Origin: Sulfurimonas crateris
GTDB lineage: Bacteria > Campylobacterota > Campylobacteria > Campylobacterales > Sulfurimonadaceae
Reading direction: 5' to 3'
Length of the DNA stretch: 64,000 nucleotides
NCBI RefSeq assembly: GCF_005217605.1
Contig: NZ_SZPX01000003.1
Span: 62,001-126,000, forward strand
Made by a program: the position numbers and the translations under genes. Below are positions 1-9,019 of the stretch, one piece after another; position 1 is the first letter of the stretch, and every line of letters begins with the position of its first letter. A model generated the notes under the pieces. That model worked only from the letters and a program-made list of their open reading frames with translations, was not told where the DNA came from and searched no databases.

Positions 1-2
1 TG

Positions 3-602
3 AAAAAAAGGGGCTATGAGATAGTAGCTCTTCACTTTAATTATGAGCAAAGAACGCAAAAAAAAGAGCTTGAATGCTTTCATGCAATATGCGACGAGTT
101 AAAAGTCTCAAACAGATATGTTTTGGATCTGGACTTTTTTGCCCAGATCGGTGCTTCGGCTCTTACTGATACAAACATAGATGTTCCAACGGGCGGACTT
201 GAAGAGGGCATACCTGTAACATACGTGCCTTTTAGAAACGGCATATTTTTAAGTATGGCAGCGGCAATAGCCGAAAAAGAGGGTGCTGAGGCAATAGCAA
301 TAGGCGTAGTAGAGGAGGATAGCAGCGGCTATCCTGACTGCAGAGAATCTTTTATAGAGAGTATGCAGCAAAGCATTAATCTAGGCACAAAAGATGAGAC
401 AAATATTGTGATCGAAATGCCTCTGGTACATCTGAAAAAATCTCAGATAGTCAAACAAGCATTAGAGCTTGAAGCTGCGCTTCATCTTACTTGGAGCTGT
501 TACAAGAGCGAAGATAAGGCATGCGGAGTCTGTGACAGCTGTCGCTTAAGATTAAGAGGCTTTGAAGAAGCCGGAGCAGAAGACCCGATTGAGTACCGAT
601 AA
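3..602 (+). CDS. queC: 7-cyano-7-deazaguanine synthase, 3' part
   Basis: The frame is open from the window edge, so the 5' end (with the ATP-binding loop) lies outside. QueC uses ATP and ammonia to turn 7-carboxy-7-deazaguanine into preQ0 in queuosine biosynthesis. The visible part begins with the family-like stretch IVALHFNYEQRTQKKELE, has the central GGLEEGIPVTYVPFRNG segment, and ends with the zinc-binding cysteine cluster CYKSEDKACGVCDSCRLR. The C-terminus is complete. Its last bases overlap the next gene on the same strand. The partial length (about 200 codons) fits a full-length family member of about 220-230 residues. Confidence 0.93.
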   Translation, partial: KKRGYEIVALHFNYEQRTQKKELECFHAICDELKVSNRYVLDLDFFAQIGASALTDTNIDVPTGGLEEGIPVTYVPFRNGIFLSMAAAIAEKEGAEAIAIGVVEEDSSGYPDCRESFIESMQQSINLGTKDETNIVIEMPLVHLKKSQIVKQALELEAALHLTWSCYKSEDKACGVCDSCRLRLRGFEEAGAEDPIEYR

Positions 603-1254
603 AATACGATTTAACGATCTGGAGATACTGCATCTCTGCAAACCAAGTCTAAAAAATAGCTATATCAGCGTAAAAAAAAACGGCGCTATTACGCTTAAAA
701 CCCCAAAAGTATCGGGCACATATATAGAGAACCTTCTTTTAAAAAAAGAGAGCTGGATAAGAAAGCAGTTAAAAGTAGCGGAAGAGAACCCGCCACAAAC
801 ATTCAATCTTCAAGATGAGATACTTCTGTTTGGGGAAGTTCTTAGCATTGACTGCTATGATGCACTTGAACTCAGAGAGAGCCTGTGTAAAATAGATATA
901 TCAAATACAAAGAGTGTGATTAGGTGTTACGACAGATATTACAGCTCATACGCAAAGAGCTATATAACGCAAAGAGCAGAGCACTACTCAAAAGAGATGG
1001 GACTTGAGTACAGCACTCTTAAGTTTAGAAAGATGAGAAGTAGATGGGGAAGCTGCAGCTCAAAGAGAGTTATAACCTTCAACACAGAGCTTATAAAGAT
1101 AGACAAAAGGCTTATTGATTTTGTAGTTGTTCATGAGTTGGCTCATCTGGTGCATATGAACCACTCCAAAAAATTTCATGATCTGGTTAGTCTATATACT
1201 CCGAATTCTCGCGTATTGAATCAAGAGTTAAAACGTCTCTCTCTTTGGCTCTAA
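562..1254 (+). CDS. YgjP-like M48-type metallopeptidase domain protein
   Basis: This is a predicted zinc metalloprotease of the YgjP (DUF45) group; the physiological substrate is unknown. The C-terminal half carries RKMRSRWGSCSSK followed by the zinc motif VVHELAHLVHMNHSKKFH, in which the two His and Glu of HELAH plus a later His form the expected metal site. The N-terminal half matches the usual beta-rich YgjP region. Only TTG starts are available: 562 follows an AAGAGG stretch and overlaps queC by 41 bp, while 589 would overlap by 14 bp. The 3' end overlaps the convergent gene by 68 bp. It is probably cotranscribed with queC. Confidence 0.85.
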   Translation: MKKPEQKTRLSTDKIRFNDLEILHLCKPSLKNSYISVKKNGAITLKTPKVSGTYIENLLLKKESWIRKQLKVAEENPPQTFNLQDEILLFGEVLSIDCYDALELRESLCKIDISNTKSVIRCYDRYYSSYAKSYITQRAEHYSKEMGLEYSTLKFRKMRSRWGSCSSKRVITFNTELIKIDKRLIDFVVVHELAHLVHMNHSKKFHDLVSLYTPNSRVLNQELKRLSLWL

Positions 1255-2491
1255 AATAGCTAAGCTCATATCTGCTTGAAGGTGACCACAACATCCATCC
1301 GCTAGTGTTTGTATCAGCTGCTGCTCTTATCTGCTCGTTTATTTCAAAGTAGTTATACTCAATTTTTCTGTGAGCATAATCTTTAAAAGATTGCAACCAA
1401 GGTCTGAGCCTTTTTGACTCTATTTGATCCTCTATGTTTTTCAGGCTTCTGTAGATAACCGCATGCGGATGCTCTGATGGATTTTCAAGCCCGAACGAGC
1501 CTTTTGCAAATCCCGAAGGGTAGAGCATAGGAGCTATATAGTCCGCATATTTGGAGAGCGGCTCTATCATCTGCCCTATACCCATATCATAATCTTCCCA
1601 ACAGATATTTCCGTAAGTGTCCACGGAGATAAAAACACCATATTTTCTGAGTCTGTTTTGCGCCAGTTTTAAAAATTCGCTAATTGCTTCAACACGACTC
1701 TCTTGCGTGCTCTCTTTTGAAAAACTAAGCCCATCTTTTGCAGGAAAGCGGATATAGTCAAAGTTTATCTCATCAAAACCTACTCTAGCAGCATCTTCGG
1801 CAATTGAGACCGTATACTCATGAGCTCTTTTATCAAAAGGATCGACCCATGCCATCTCATCGTGATTTCTCCAGAGAGTTCCATCACTCTTTTTGATGGC
1901 ATACTCAGGATTATTTGAAGCTTGAAGCTCATCTTTAAATGTCACTATCCTAGCAATAGTGTATATGTTTTTAGACTTCATCAGCTTCATAAACTGCTCT
2001 ATGTCTCTGTTTGTTCTATCATTATGCGCGCCATAAACGTTTGCTTTTTCAAAAGAGGTCTTATATGAGGTCGAACCATACTCGCTCTTGACATCTACGA
2101 CGATAGAGTTTATCTCTGTTTTCTCTATAATCTCTAAGATCTCTTTGAGTCTAGGAGAGTTGTTGCTTGCTCGCCAGAAGCTTAGATAGAGTGCTTTTAC
2201 CGTGATCGGTTCAAGTGCTAGTACAGTGCTGTTTGTCTCTTTTGAGAGAGTGTATGGTCTGTACCCGTATGCTTTTACAAAGATTTTATCTTCTGCGCTG
2301 TGAATCGCAAAAGTTCCGTTCTCATCACTTTTTACACTGATATAGGAGTCGTTTATTGTCGCATTTGCTACTGGTTTAGATGTTGTCTTATCGATAACTA
2401 CTCCACTAAATGAGCCCCATAAAAGAGCCTCAAACATAAAAAAAGAGAGTAGTAGTTTTCTTAAAACAGTGTTTCTATTCTTATCTCTCAT
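1187..2491 (-). CDS. DUF4015 putative glycoside hydrolase with N-terminal regulatory-like domain
   Basis: An exported protein of 434 residues. Residues 1-30 form a signal-like hydrophobic segment (LLLSFFMFEALLWGSFSG). Residues about 30-90 resemble a carboxypeptidase-regulatory or CnaB-like beta domain (GVVIDKTTSKPVANATI). The rest is a DUF4015 domain, a TIM-barrel family predicted to hydrolyse glycosides, with INSIVVDVKSEYG, the acidic FDEINFDYIRFP strand and YADYIAPMLYPSGF. Activity and substrate are unproven. It starts 11 bp inside the upstream TRAP-type gene, suggesting cotranscription, and its 3' end overlaps the YgjP gene convergently by 68 bp. Confidence 0.8.
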   Translation of the reverse strand: MRDKNRNTVLRKLLLSFFMFEALLWGSFSGVVIDKTTSKPVANATINDSYISVKSDENGTFAIHSAEDKIFVKAYGYRPYTLSKETNSTVLALEPITVKALYLSFWRASNNSPRLKEILEIIEKTEINSIVVDVKSEYGSTSYKTSFEKANVYGAHNDRTNRDIEQFMKLMKSKNIYTIARIVTFKDELQASNNPEYAIKKSDGTLWRNHDEMAWVDPFDKRAHEYTVSIAEDAARVGFDEINFDYIRFPAKDGLSFSKESTQESRVEAISEFLKLAQNRLRKYGVFISVDTYGNICWEDYDMGIGQMIEPLSKYADYIAPMLYPSGFAKGSFGLENPSEHPHAVIYRSLKNIEDQIESKRLRPWLQSFKDYAHRKIEYNYFEINEQIRAAADTNTSGWMLWSPSSRYELSYFRAKERDVLTLDSIRENSEYID

Positions 2492-3614
2492 TTAAAAAAT
2501 ACCTCAAACTTGCGTCACTCCACTCACGTGAAAGCTCTAAATAGCTCTCTATAGAGTCGTAGACTCTTTTAAAATCACTGTTTTTCTCACCAAGCTCCGC
2601 TATAACCTCTTTTAGAGCTCTTTTGCCCTCATCTACAACATCCCTTGGAAATTGATGGATGGAGATATCAAGCTCTTTTAGTTTTTTAAGCGCCTTGATG
2701 TTCTGGCTGTGAAACTCATAAGCCATATTTGAGTTCATCTCGCTCGCAGCGACCTCTATCATAGACTGCTGCTCATAAGATAGTTTAGCATAAAACTGTT
2801 TGTTAAACGTAAGTTCTAAAATTGAGCCCGGTTCATGCCATCCTGAGTAGTAGTAAGGAGCAACTTTATAAAAGCCCATTTTGATGTCGAGTGCAGGCCC
2901 GACCCATTCAGTCGCATCTATTACTCCACGCTCCAAAGAGGTGTATATCTCACCTGCTGGAAGCAGAACCGAGTTTACTCCCATTTTTGAAAAGACCTCT
3001 CCGCCAAGTCCCGGAATTCTCATCTTAAGACCCTGCATATCTGCGAGTGAATTTATCTCTTTTCTAAACCATCCGCCCATCTGGATATTGGTGTTTCCAC
3101 CCATAAACGGGTGAAGATTGTATCTTGCATACTGCTCTCTCCAAAGCTCCATTCCGCCGCCAAAAAGCATCCATGAGTTTATCTCCTCTGCCGTAAAGCC
3201 AAAAGGGATGCCGCTGTAGAGTGAAAAAGCGCTGTTTTTTCCCTTCCAGTAGTAGGGTCCAGAGTGAAAAGCATCTATCTGACCGCTAGAACAAGCGTCA
3301 AATACCGCCAAGTCAGGTATAAGAACATTTTTAGGGTATATCTTGACATCTAAAGAGCCGCCGCTGATATCATTGAGCCTTGTTGCCATTCTCTCTACGC
3401 CCACACCCATAATAGGAAAGTGCGCCGGCCAGCTTGTTGCAAGTTTGATAGTAGTTTTTTTATTTTTGTTTATATTTACTCTTTTTTCACCGCTCTCTTT
3501 TGCATCCGGATGTTTAGAGTAGTCTATAGCTTCTCTGTTGCTCTCATTACATCCGCTAAGCGCTATTACGCCTGTAGAAACGGTAGCCGCTGTTAAAAAA
3601 TCTCTACGATTCAT
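2481..3614 (-). CDS. TRAP transporter substrate-binding protein (DctP family), Tat lipoprotein
   Basis: A periplasmic solute receptor of 377 residues. The N-terminus, MNRRDFLTAATVSTGVIALS followed by GC, combines a twin-arginine motif with a lipobox, so it is predicted to be exported folded and lipid-anchored. The body matches DctP-type receptors: LATSWPAHFPIMGVGVERMA, the LKMRIPGLGGEVFSKMG segment bearing the conserved ligand-binding Arg, and the ATEWVGPALD region. The ligand cannot be read from sequence. No DctQ or DctM membrane subunits are adjacent; the neighbour is the DUF4015 protein, which overlaps by 11 bp. It could serve a distant TRAP permease or act in another capture system. Confidence 0.88.
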   Translation of the reverse strand: MNRRDFLTAATVSTGVIALSGCNESNREAIDYSKHPDAKESGEKRVNINKNKKTTIKLATSWPAHFPIMGVGVERMATRLNDISGGSLDVKIYPKNVLIPDLAVFDACSSGQIDAFHSGPYYWKGKNSAFSLYSGIPFGFTAEEINSWMLFGGGMELWREQYARYNLHPFMGGNTNIQMGGWFRKEINSLADMQGLKMRIPGLGGEVFSKMGVNSVLLPAGEIYTSLERGVIDATEWVGPALDIKMGFYKVAPYYYSGWHEPGSILELTFNKQFYAKLSYEQQSMIEVAASEMNSNMAYEFHSQNIKALKKLKELDISIHQFPRDVVDEGKRALKEVIAELGEKNSDFKRVYDSIESYLELSREWSDASLRYFLNER

Positions 3615-3715
3615 AATTGATTTTGCCTTAATATTTGTAGTTTAATCTAAGTTGCATATTGTACCAAAAATTTATCTAGCACAAAGTGTGAACAGAAACA
3701 TAATACTCTTTTTAG

Positions 3716-3721
3716 TATAAT
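3716..3721 (+). promoter_or_regulatory. Candidate -10 element for the downstream exported-protein gene
   Basis: A perfect TATAAT lies about 45 bp before the ATG at 3766. I see no good -35 hexamer, so this is a weak call based on position and the -10 match. Confidence 0.4.
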
Positions 3722-3765
3722 TCGAAAAAATCACATGTTTGTGTATAAAAAAGGAAATAACAACA

Positions 3766-4434
3766 ATGATAAACCCTATTAAATCAGCTCTAGCAACACT
3801 TCTGCTACTTACATCTTTAAGTGCGAAAGAGAGCGTTTCAGATGAGATACTAAATAAGATGATAGATGTATATGGCGGAGAGAAGAATATTATAAAAATG
3901 AACAGTTATGAGCAGGTTTGGCTTATTGAAGCAAAAGCAGGCAGCAGTAATGGGAGTGACCACAGAAGAGTATCGCTCCCAAGCTCGCTAAGTACTGAAC
4001 TTACATATCCTGATAAAAAAGAGACAAGGACTCTGATTAATGGCTATGGGGTAAAAGAGTTTGGCGATAAAAAAGTAGTAGCGAAAGGTCCAATGCTTGA
4101 TGCGATGAAACTACAGTTAATGCGTCTTTATAATCCTTTGGTGCTTAAAAACAGAGCGGAAAATATAGAACTTGGCAGCGACGATGCAAATTATATATTA
4201 ACACTTAAAGAGGGAGAGCTTGAGACAAAATATTTTGTCTCAAAAAGAGAGTATTTAATTGAGAAGGTAGTAGGAAAGCTATCTTTTGGTGCTAAAAGCA
4301 TGGAGTTTGTAACACTTTACAAAGACTATGAGAAACAAGAGGGTGTAATGATGCCGACTACAGAAGTAAAATATGCGGGAGAGGTCAACACTGCAGTTAT
4401 GAAGCTTCAAGCTCTAAAAGCTATCAATAATTAG
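3766..4434 (+). CDS. Exported protein of unknown function, outer-membrane lipoprotein-sorting-like
   Basis: I do not recognise a specific family with certainty. The ATG at 3766 follows a good AAGGAA ribosome site, so it is preferred over the in-frame TTG at 3739. It gives 222 residues with a clear Sec signal peptide (INPIKSALATLLLLTSLSAKE). The mature part, beginning DEILNKMIDVYGGEKNI and continuing with beta-strand-rich sequence (KETRTLINGYGVKEF, YFVSKREYLIEKV), resembles LolA/LolB-like or DUF4292-type folds that bind lipids. It stands alone between divergent and convergent genes. Confidence 0.7.
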   Translation: MINPIKSALATLLLLTSLSAKESVSDEILNKMIDVYGGEKNIIKMNSYEQVWLIEAKAGSSNGSDHRRVSLPSSLSTELTYPDKKETRTLINGYGVKEFGDKKVVAKGPMLDAMKLQLMRLYNPLVLKNRAENIELGSDDANYILTLKEGELETKYFVSKREYLIEKVVGKLSFGAKSMEFVTLYKDYEKQEGVMMPTTEVKYAGEVNTAVMKLQALKAINN

Positions 4435-4444
4435 AGCTGGGAGG

Positions 4445-5440
4445 TTAAAAATCCATTATAAGCTGAGTCTGCTTGGTAAGCGGCTTGTTTAGTATGGATT
4501 TATCGACACCGGCAACTAGAGCAAAATGAAAACTGTTGCTCTTTAGTATGTTTATAATATCTTTCTCATTTTTATAGGTAAAAATATTTTCGCTTCTCTC
4601 TTCTTTGGAGTGAGACGGAACTATAAAGATAATATTTGCCCATGAAGCGTGACGCTTTAAAAAAAGTATCTGTGAATCTATCAGGCTGACATTTGGTTCA
4701 AAAATAAGTACTTTATCACTCGTTCCGAAATTTTTAACCTCAAGCTTTTTGTTTGTAAAGACAGCTTCAAAATGCTCTATTGGAGTGAATTTTTTAAGCT
4801 TATAGTTTATCTTTGCCGTTTTAAAAAAATAGAGCAGCTCCTCTAAGTAGGAGATGAAAAAAGGAGAGATCAGCTGTCTCTCATAAAATATGTCATCATA
4901 TATAAAGGATGTCTCAAAAAGGGTCTGCTCCATTATCTCTATGGGAGCAAAAGGTCTCTTTGGCATTGTTTTTACTGTGGTAAATATCGCAGAATCCGTT
5001 AGAGCAGGGCAGAACAGCACGATGCATCTGCTCTGTATATCCCACAGACTCTTAAAAAGTGATCTCAGATCACCCTTGATCGGCAGAAAATTTGTCTCTG
5101 TAATCACCTGCATTGAAAGCTTTAGTACGATCTCATTGCACTCATAAGCTACAACCTCTTTTTCGATCATCTTAAATCGAAGCAGTTTTTTCAGAGCCGC
5201 ATCAAGAGAATCGACTCTTATCCATGCGATTTCAGGATCTATTATATCGGTTGTTTTTTCAAACACGACTCCGTAAGCGCCGTTTTGTACAGCCAAAGGG
5301 ATGTCATCATACTCAAAAGCGAAAAAGAGGTCACCCCTCTTTACTTTTGAAGCTTCAAAAACAATATTTTCAAAGCTGTATATGCATGGTTCATTAAGAA
5401 GAGCAGCTTGCGTAAGTGCTAGAAAATTTTCAAGTCTCAT
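4445..5440 (-). CDS. Protein with Mur-ligase-like N-terminal domain, no ATPase domain
   Basis: A protein of 331 residues of unknown function. Residues about 20-95 look like the UDP-sugar-binding N-terminal domain of MurE/MurF ligases (ASKVKRGDLFFAFEYDD, AVQNGAYGVVFEKT, IAWIRVDSLDAALKKL). The remainder lacks the GKT-type ATP loop of the central Mur ligase domain, so ligase activity is not expected. The start overlaps the metG stop as ATGA, so translation is probably coupled to metG. It may be a Campylobacterota-specific relative of Mur ligases; the function is open. Confidence 0.7.
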   Translation of the reverse strand: MRLENFLALTQAALLNEPCIYSFENIVFEASKVKRGDLFFAFEYDDIPLAVQNGAYGVVFEKTTDIIDPEIAWIRVDSLDAALKKLLRFKMIEKEVVAYECNEIVLKLSMQVITETNFLPIKGDLRSLFKSLWDIQSRCIVLFCPALTDSAIFTTVKTMPKRPFAPIEIMEQTLFETSFIYDDIFYERQLISPFFISYLEELLYFFKTAKINYKLKKFTPIEHFEAVFTNKKLEVKNFGTSDKVLIFEPNVSLIDSQILFLKRHASWANIIFIVPSHSKEERSENIFTYKNEKDIINILKSNSFHFALVAGVDKSILNKPLTKQTQLIMDF

Positions 5441-7371
5441 CCAATAGGCGTGCCTGCTTTTTTAGGTTTTTCAGGTCTGACTAAACATAGACCCTCTTCA
5501 TCCTTAGCAGCAAGAAGCATTCCCTCAGAGATCATACCCATAAGTTTTGCAGGTTTTAGGTTTGCTACAACGCAAACCTGTGTATTTAGCAGAGATTCAG
5601 GCGTGTAAAACTCTCTAATGCCTGCAACGACCTGTCTTGGTCTCTCTTCACCAAGATCGACTTGAAGCTTTAGAAGTTTTTTACTCTTTGGAACCTCCTC
5701 AGCTTCTACGACTACTCCGACTTTAAGAGATGTCTCAAAAAATTGTCCTATCTCAATAAGATTGTCTTCCTCTTTTTTGCTATTATCTTCGGTTTTTGAA
5801 CTCTCTTCGCTGACATTTGGATGAGCCAGAGGAGCTTCCGCCATTAAAGGCTCTTCAACACGAGGAAATAGAGGAGGAACAGGTTTAATATTAAATAATT
5901 TCAATAGTTTCTTATCCTCAATAAGCTCTCTGTAGCCTGCATGATCGATACTAAAACTTAGAGCATCAGCGATAGTGCTTGTAGTTTTTGGCATAACGGG
6001 AGAGAGCATAATAGAGGCTTTTGCCAAAATATTTGCAACAAGAGCAACCGTAGCAAGCGCCTCATCTCTTTTGCCCTCTTTCATCTTAACCCATGGAGCG
6101 TGCTCTTCTATAGCTTTATTTCCGATAGAAAATAGCTTCCAAAGCTCCTCAAGATATCTGTGTGTCTGCAGGTTCTCCATATAAGCATCCAGAGAGTCTA
6201 AGACCGTATTCATCGCATCTATCTCTTTTGTGTGGTACTTTAAAACATCCACGCTGTCTATCTCGAAGTCCGAATATTTGCCGCTCATCCCTATAATACG
6301 GTTGAGAAGGTTACCAAGATCATTGCTAAGTTCAGAGTTTATTCTATCAATAAATGCTCTTTGGGAGAAGTCTCCGTCCTGTCCAAAAGGGACCTCTCTA
6401 AGCATAAAGTATCTTAAGTTCTCAACACCGTAAGCATCTGCAACTTCTCTAGGAGAGACCACGTTGCCCTTTGACTTGCTCATCTTCTCGCCGTCTCTCG
6501 TCCACCATCCATGTGCACCGATATGCTGCGGAAGAGGGAGGTCTAAGCTCATTAAAAATGCAGGCCAATATATTGCATGAAAGCGGAGAATATCTTTTCC
6601 TACAAACTGAACGGAAGCCGGCCAATAATGCATATTTGCCTCATCTTTCCCGTAACCAAGCGCGGTTATATAGTTTAAAAGAGCATCAAGCCAAACATAC
6701 ATCACATGCTTGTCATCTTTGATCGACTCAGGCATCTTTACACCCCATGTAAAAGATGTTCTTGTCACGGAGAGGTCACGAAGACCGCCTTTTACGAAGT
6801 TTATAACCTCGTTTGCACGTGAACGCGGCATAATAAAATCAGGATTGTCCGCATAGTGCTTTAGAAGCGCGTCCTCGTATTTTGAGAGTCTGAAAAAGTA
6901 GCTCTCCTCTTTGATTATATTTGTGCTTCTTCCGCAGTCAGGGCAGAACTCTCCGTCAACCAGCTGAGTCTCGGTAAAAAAGGTCTCACAGCTTACACAG
7001 TAGTGTCCCTCGTAAAAATCTTTGTAAATATCACCCTTGTTATACATAACTTCAAAAGCTTTTTGAACGCCTATTTTATGCTCTTCATCGGTTGTGCGGA
7101 TAAATTTATCGTAGCTTATCTCAAAGTCATCCCAGAGATTTTTAAAGCCTGCACTTATCTCATCGGCGAACTGCTGAGTCGGCTTATCGTTTTTTTGAGC
7201 AGACTCCTCTATCTTTTGACCATGCTCATCAGTACCGGTTAAAAAGTAGGTATCTTCACCTTTTAGCTTCTCATATCTAGCCATAGAGTCTGCTATGAAA
7301 GTTGTATAGGCATGTCCAATGTGCGCCTCGCCGTTTACGTAATAGATAGGGGTTGTTATATATTTACTCAA
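5437..7371 (-). CDS. metG: Methionine--tRNA ligase
   Basis: A class I synthetase charging tRNA-Met. The HIGH motif appears as AHIGHAY near the N-terminus. A zinc knuckle with two CxxC pairs follows (CVSCETFF and CPDCG), then the class signature KMSKSKGNVV. The last 110 residues are an EMAP-II/Trbp111-like tRNA-binding domain (LKVGVVVEAEEVPKSKKLLK). I place the start at the TTG at 7371, preceded by AAGGAG at ideal distance; an upstream ATG at 7392 would overlap the preceding gene and has no ribosome site. The result is 644 residues, normal for the two-domain bacterial enzyme. Confidence 0.96.
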   Translation of the reverse strand: MSKYITTPIYYVNGEAHIGHAYTTFIADSMARYEKLKGEDTYFLTGTDEHGQKIEESAQKNDKPTQQFADEISAGFKNLWDDFEISYDKFIRTTDEEHKIGVQKAFEVMYNKGDIYKDFYEGHYCVSCETFFTETQLVDGEFCPDCGRSTNIIKEESYFFRLSKYEDALLKHYADNPDFIMPRSRANEVINFVKGGLRDLSVTRTSFTWGVKMPESIKDDKHVMYVWLDALLNYITALGYGKDEANMHYWPASVQFVGKDILRFHAIYWPAFLMSLDLPLPQHIGAHGWWTRDGEKMSKSKGNVVSPREVADAYGVENLRYFMLREVPFGQDGDFSQRAFIDRINSELSNDLGNLLNRIIGMSGKYSDFEIDSVDVLKYHTKEIDAMNTVLDSLDAYMENLQTHRYLEELWKLFSIGNKAIEEHAPWVKMKEGKRDEALATVALVANILAKASIMLSPVMPKTTSTIADALSFSIDHAGYRELIEDKKLLKLFNIKPVPPLFPRVEEPLMAEAPLAHPNVSEESSKTEDNSKKEEDNLIEIGQFFETSLKVGVVVEAEEVPKSKKLLKLQVDLGEERPRQVVAGIREFYTPESLLNTQVCVVANLKPAKLMGMISEGMLLAAKDEEGLCLVRPEKPKKAGTPIG

Positions 7372-7381
7372 TTTTTTCTCC

Positions 7382-7588
7382 TTAAAATTCAAATCCGCCA
7401 GTATCGCCTTTTGACATACTGTTGTAAACCGCTTTTACATAGTCGCTTCTAAGCTCACACTCCAGATAAAGTTCACAGCTGCTGCAGCTTGAGCGTTGTC
7501 TCTCATTTTGACACTTCTGCAGCTTCTCTATCATCTCATCAAGATAAAGCTCAAATTTGTCCATCTCTATCGCATTAGTTGTCTGCAT
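7382..7588 (-). CDS. Small cysteine-rich conserved hypothetical protein
   Basis: A 68-residue protein between fbp and metG on the same strand. It has four cysteines in [19 protein letters not shown], a spacing that could bind a metal or form a small zinc or Fe-S site, and an amphipathic helix N-terminal to it ([15 protein letters not shown]). Start is uncertain: ATG at 7588 overlaps the fbp end by 14 bp, and ATG at 7564 leaves a short gap. The tight packing and direction support a real cotranscribed gene. No function is assigned. Confidence 0.72.
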   Translation of the reverse strand: MQTTNAIEMDKFELYLDEMIEKLQKCQNERQRSSCSSCELYLECELRSDYVKAVYNSMSKGDTGGFEF

Positions 7589-8414
7589 AGACTTCTTTTA
7601 CTCTTTGTATCTCATATTTAGAACCGAAAAAGCATGGAGATGTGTCATGTATATGCGCATGCCCAAGCTCCATCAGATCTTTTTTACCATCAATCGCCTC
7701 GCCGCCGGCTGTTTTAAATATAAACGCAAAAGGAAATACCTCAAAAAGCTTGCGAAGCTTGCCATCGGGCTTGTCGGAAGTTCCAGGGTAGCTAAAGAGT
7801 CCACCACCCTTTAGAAGGATCTGATGCAAATCAGGCACCATACCGCCAGAGTATCTCAGACGATAACCCTCTGCAAAGAAACTGTCTACAAGCTCTTTAT
7901 GGTAAGGCTTCCAGTTCTGCTGTGTTCCGCCAGGTGCGTTTAGCTTTCCTTTTTCATTAAGGCGGATCTCTTTTACAAACTCAAACTCTTTGCCCTGAAG
8001 CAGATGAAGTTTTGTCTTGTTGTGAGCAAAAACCATCTCTACGCGCGGTCCGAAAACGACATAGCACGAAGCGACCATATTTTGCGCCCCAAAACCGTTC
8101 TCATAGATGCCGAAAATCGAGCCCACACTCAGGTTTACATCTATCAATGATGAGCCGTCAAGCGGATCGTAGGCAATAAAATATCTGCCATCTTCGTGAA
8201 GAGTGAGCTCTTTTTCTTTCTCTTCACTTGCGATAGTATGGATAGAAGCTACATTTGAGAACTCCTCCTCAATGATCATATCGCACTTTATATCGAGTTG
8301 AAGCTGAGTCTCTCCGGAGCTGTTCTCCTGCTGTGAATAACCGATATCTTTCGTATCTATCGCATCTTTAATTCTAATTGCCGTTCTTTGTATGGCACTA
8401 AATATATCAGTCAT
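7575..8414 (-). CDS. fbp: Fructose-1,6-bisphosphatase class I
   Basis: It hydrolyses fructose-1,6-bisphosphate to fructose-6-phosphate, a gluconeogenic step consistent with an autotroph. The metal-binding motif [17 protein letters not shown] is intact, as are the upstream Glu pair in IASEEKEKE and the substrate-binding [20 protein letters not shown]. At 279 residues it is a compact class I enzyme. It lies 5 bp downstream of mobB on the same strand and upstream of the small Cys-rich gene and metG, so these probably form one operon. Confidence 0.94.
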   Translation of the reverse strand: MTDIFSAIQRTAIRIKDAIDTKDIGYSQQENSSGETQLQLDIKCDMIIEEEFSNVASIHTIASEEKEKELTLHEDGRYFIAYDPLDGSSLIDVNLSVGSIFGIYENGFGAQNMVASCYVVFGPRVEMVFAHNKTKLHLLQGKEFEFVKEIRLNEKGKLNAPGGTQQNWKPYHKELVDSFFAEGYRLRYSGGMVPDLHQILLKGGGLFSYPGTSDKPDGKLRKLFEVFPFAFIFKTAGGEAIDGKKDLMELGHAHIHDTSPCFFGSKYEIQRVKEVYADN

Positions 8415-8419
8415 CTATA

Positions 8420-8923
8420 TTACACTTCCTTCGCGTTTTTAAGTATCCAAGATATTACATCTTCGCAGTTGTTTATATCTAGAATATCTACATTTTTTGG
8501 TAGTTCATAATCACTCAAGTTTATACTTCCGTCAGTCGCCAAAGCGTCCATATAAGGGAAATAGTCACTGTCTAGCTCATCTCTAAACACACTTATTCTA
8601 GGAAGAGGGAGATTTTTTAGCCCTTCTACCAGCAAGATGTCAAAGTCGTTAAAGAGCCTTATCATCTCATCAAGCTCTTTGCGTCTATGTGAAAAGTATG
8701 TCGTGCGGTTTGGAGATGTCACAATGACCTCTGCACCCGTGTCTGAGAACTTGTAGCTGTCTTTTCCTTCAACATCAAAACGAGCTTTATCTTTTGGGTC
8801 ATGCTTAATAATAGCAACCTCTTTTTTAAAGTCGTGAATAAGTTTTCTGGCAACTTTTAAAATAAGTGTCGTTTTTCCGCTGTTTGACGGACCGGTAAAT
8901 GCAACCGCTAATCTTTTTTTCAA
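8420..8923 (-). CDS. mobB: Molybdopterin-guanine dinucleotide biosynthesis protein B
   Basis: A P-loop GTPase that assists MobA in attaching GMP to molybdopterin. The N-terminus has the Walker A AFTGPSNSGKTTLI; further on are the MobB-typical IIKHDPKDKARFDVEGKDSY and ILLVEGLKNLPLP. The frame stays open to a TTG at 8959, but the bases there form a TATAAT promoter box, so I place the start at the TTG at 8923 (LKKRLAVAFTG), giving 167 residues, the usual family length. The operon continues into fbp. Confidence 0.88.
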   Translation of the reverse strand: MKKRLAVAFTGPSNSGKTTLILKVARKLIHDFKKEVAIIKHDPKDKARFDVEGKDSYKFSDTGAEVIVTSPNRTTYFSHRRKELDEMIRLFNDFDILLVEGLKNLPLPRISVFRDELDSDYFPYMDALATDGSINLSDYELPKNVDILDINNCEDVISWILKNAKEV

Positions 8924-8950
8924 TCTTATTACTTTGTGAAAATTTAGGTG

Positions 8951-8956
8951 ATTATA
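8951..8956 (-). promoter_or_regulatory. Candidate -10 element of the mobB-fbp-metG operon
   Basis: TGTATAAT on the minus strand lies about 28 bp before the chosen mobB TTG start. The -35 region is weak. Its position inside the longer open frame argues for the shorter mobB start. Confidence 0.45.
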
Positions 8957-9019
8957 CAAAATAGTCGTTAAAAGCTTGTTTAATAAGATATAATTCTGCG
9001 ATTATTTAGAGGAATTTGA

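Noticed and set aside
7372-7392. Upstream ATG for metG
   Set aside because: It would overlap the preceding gene and lacks a ribosome site, while TTG at 7371 has AAGGAG.
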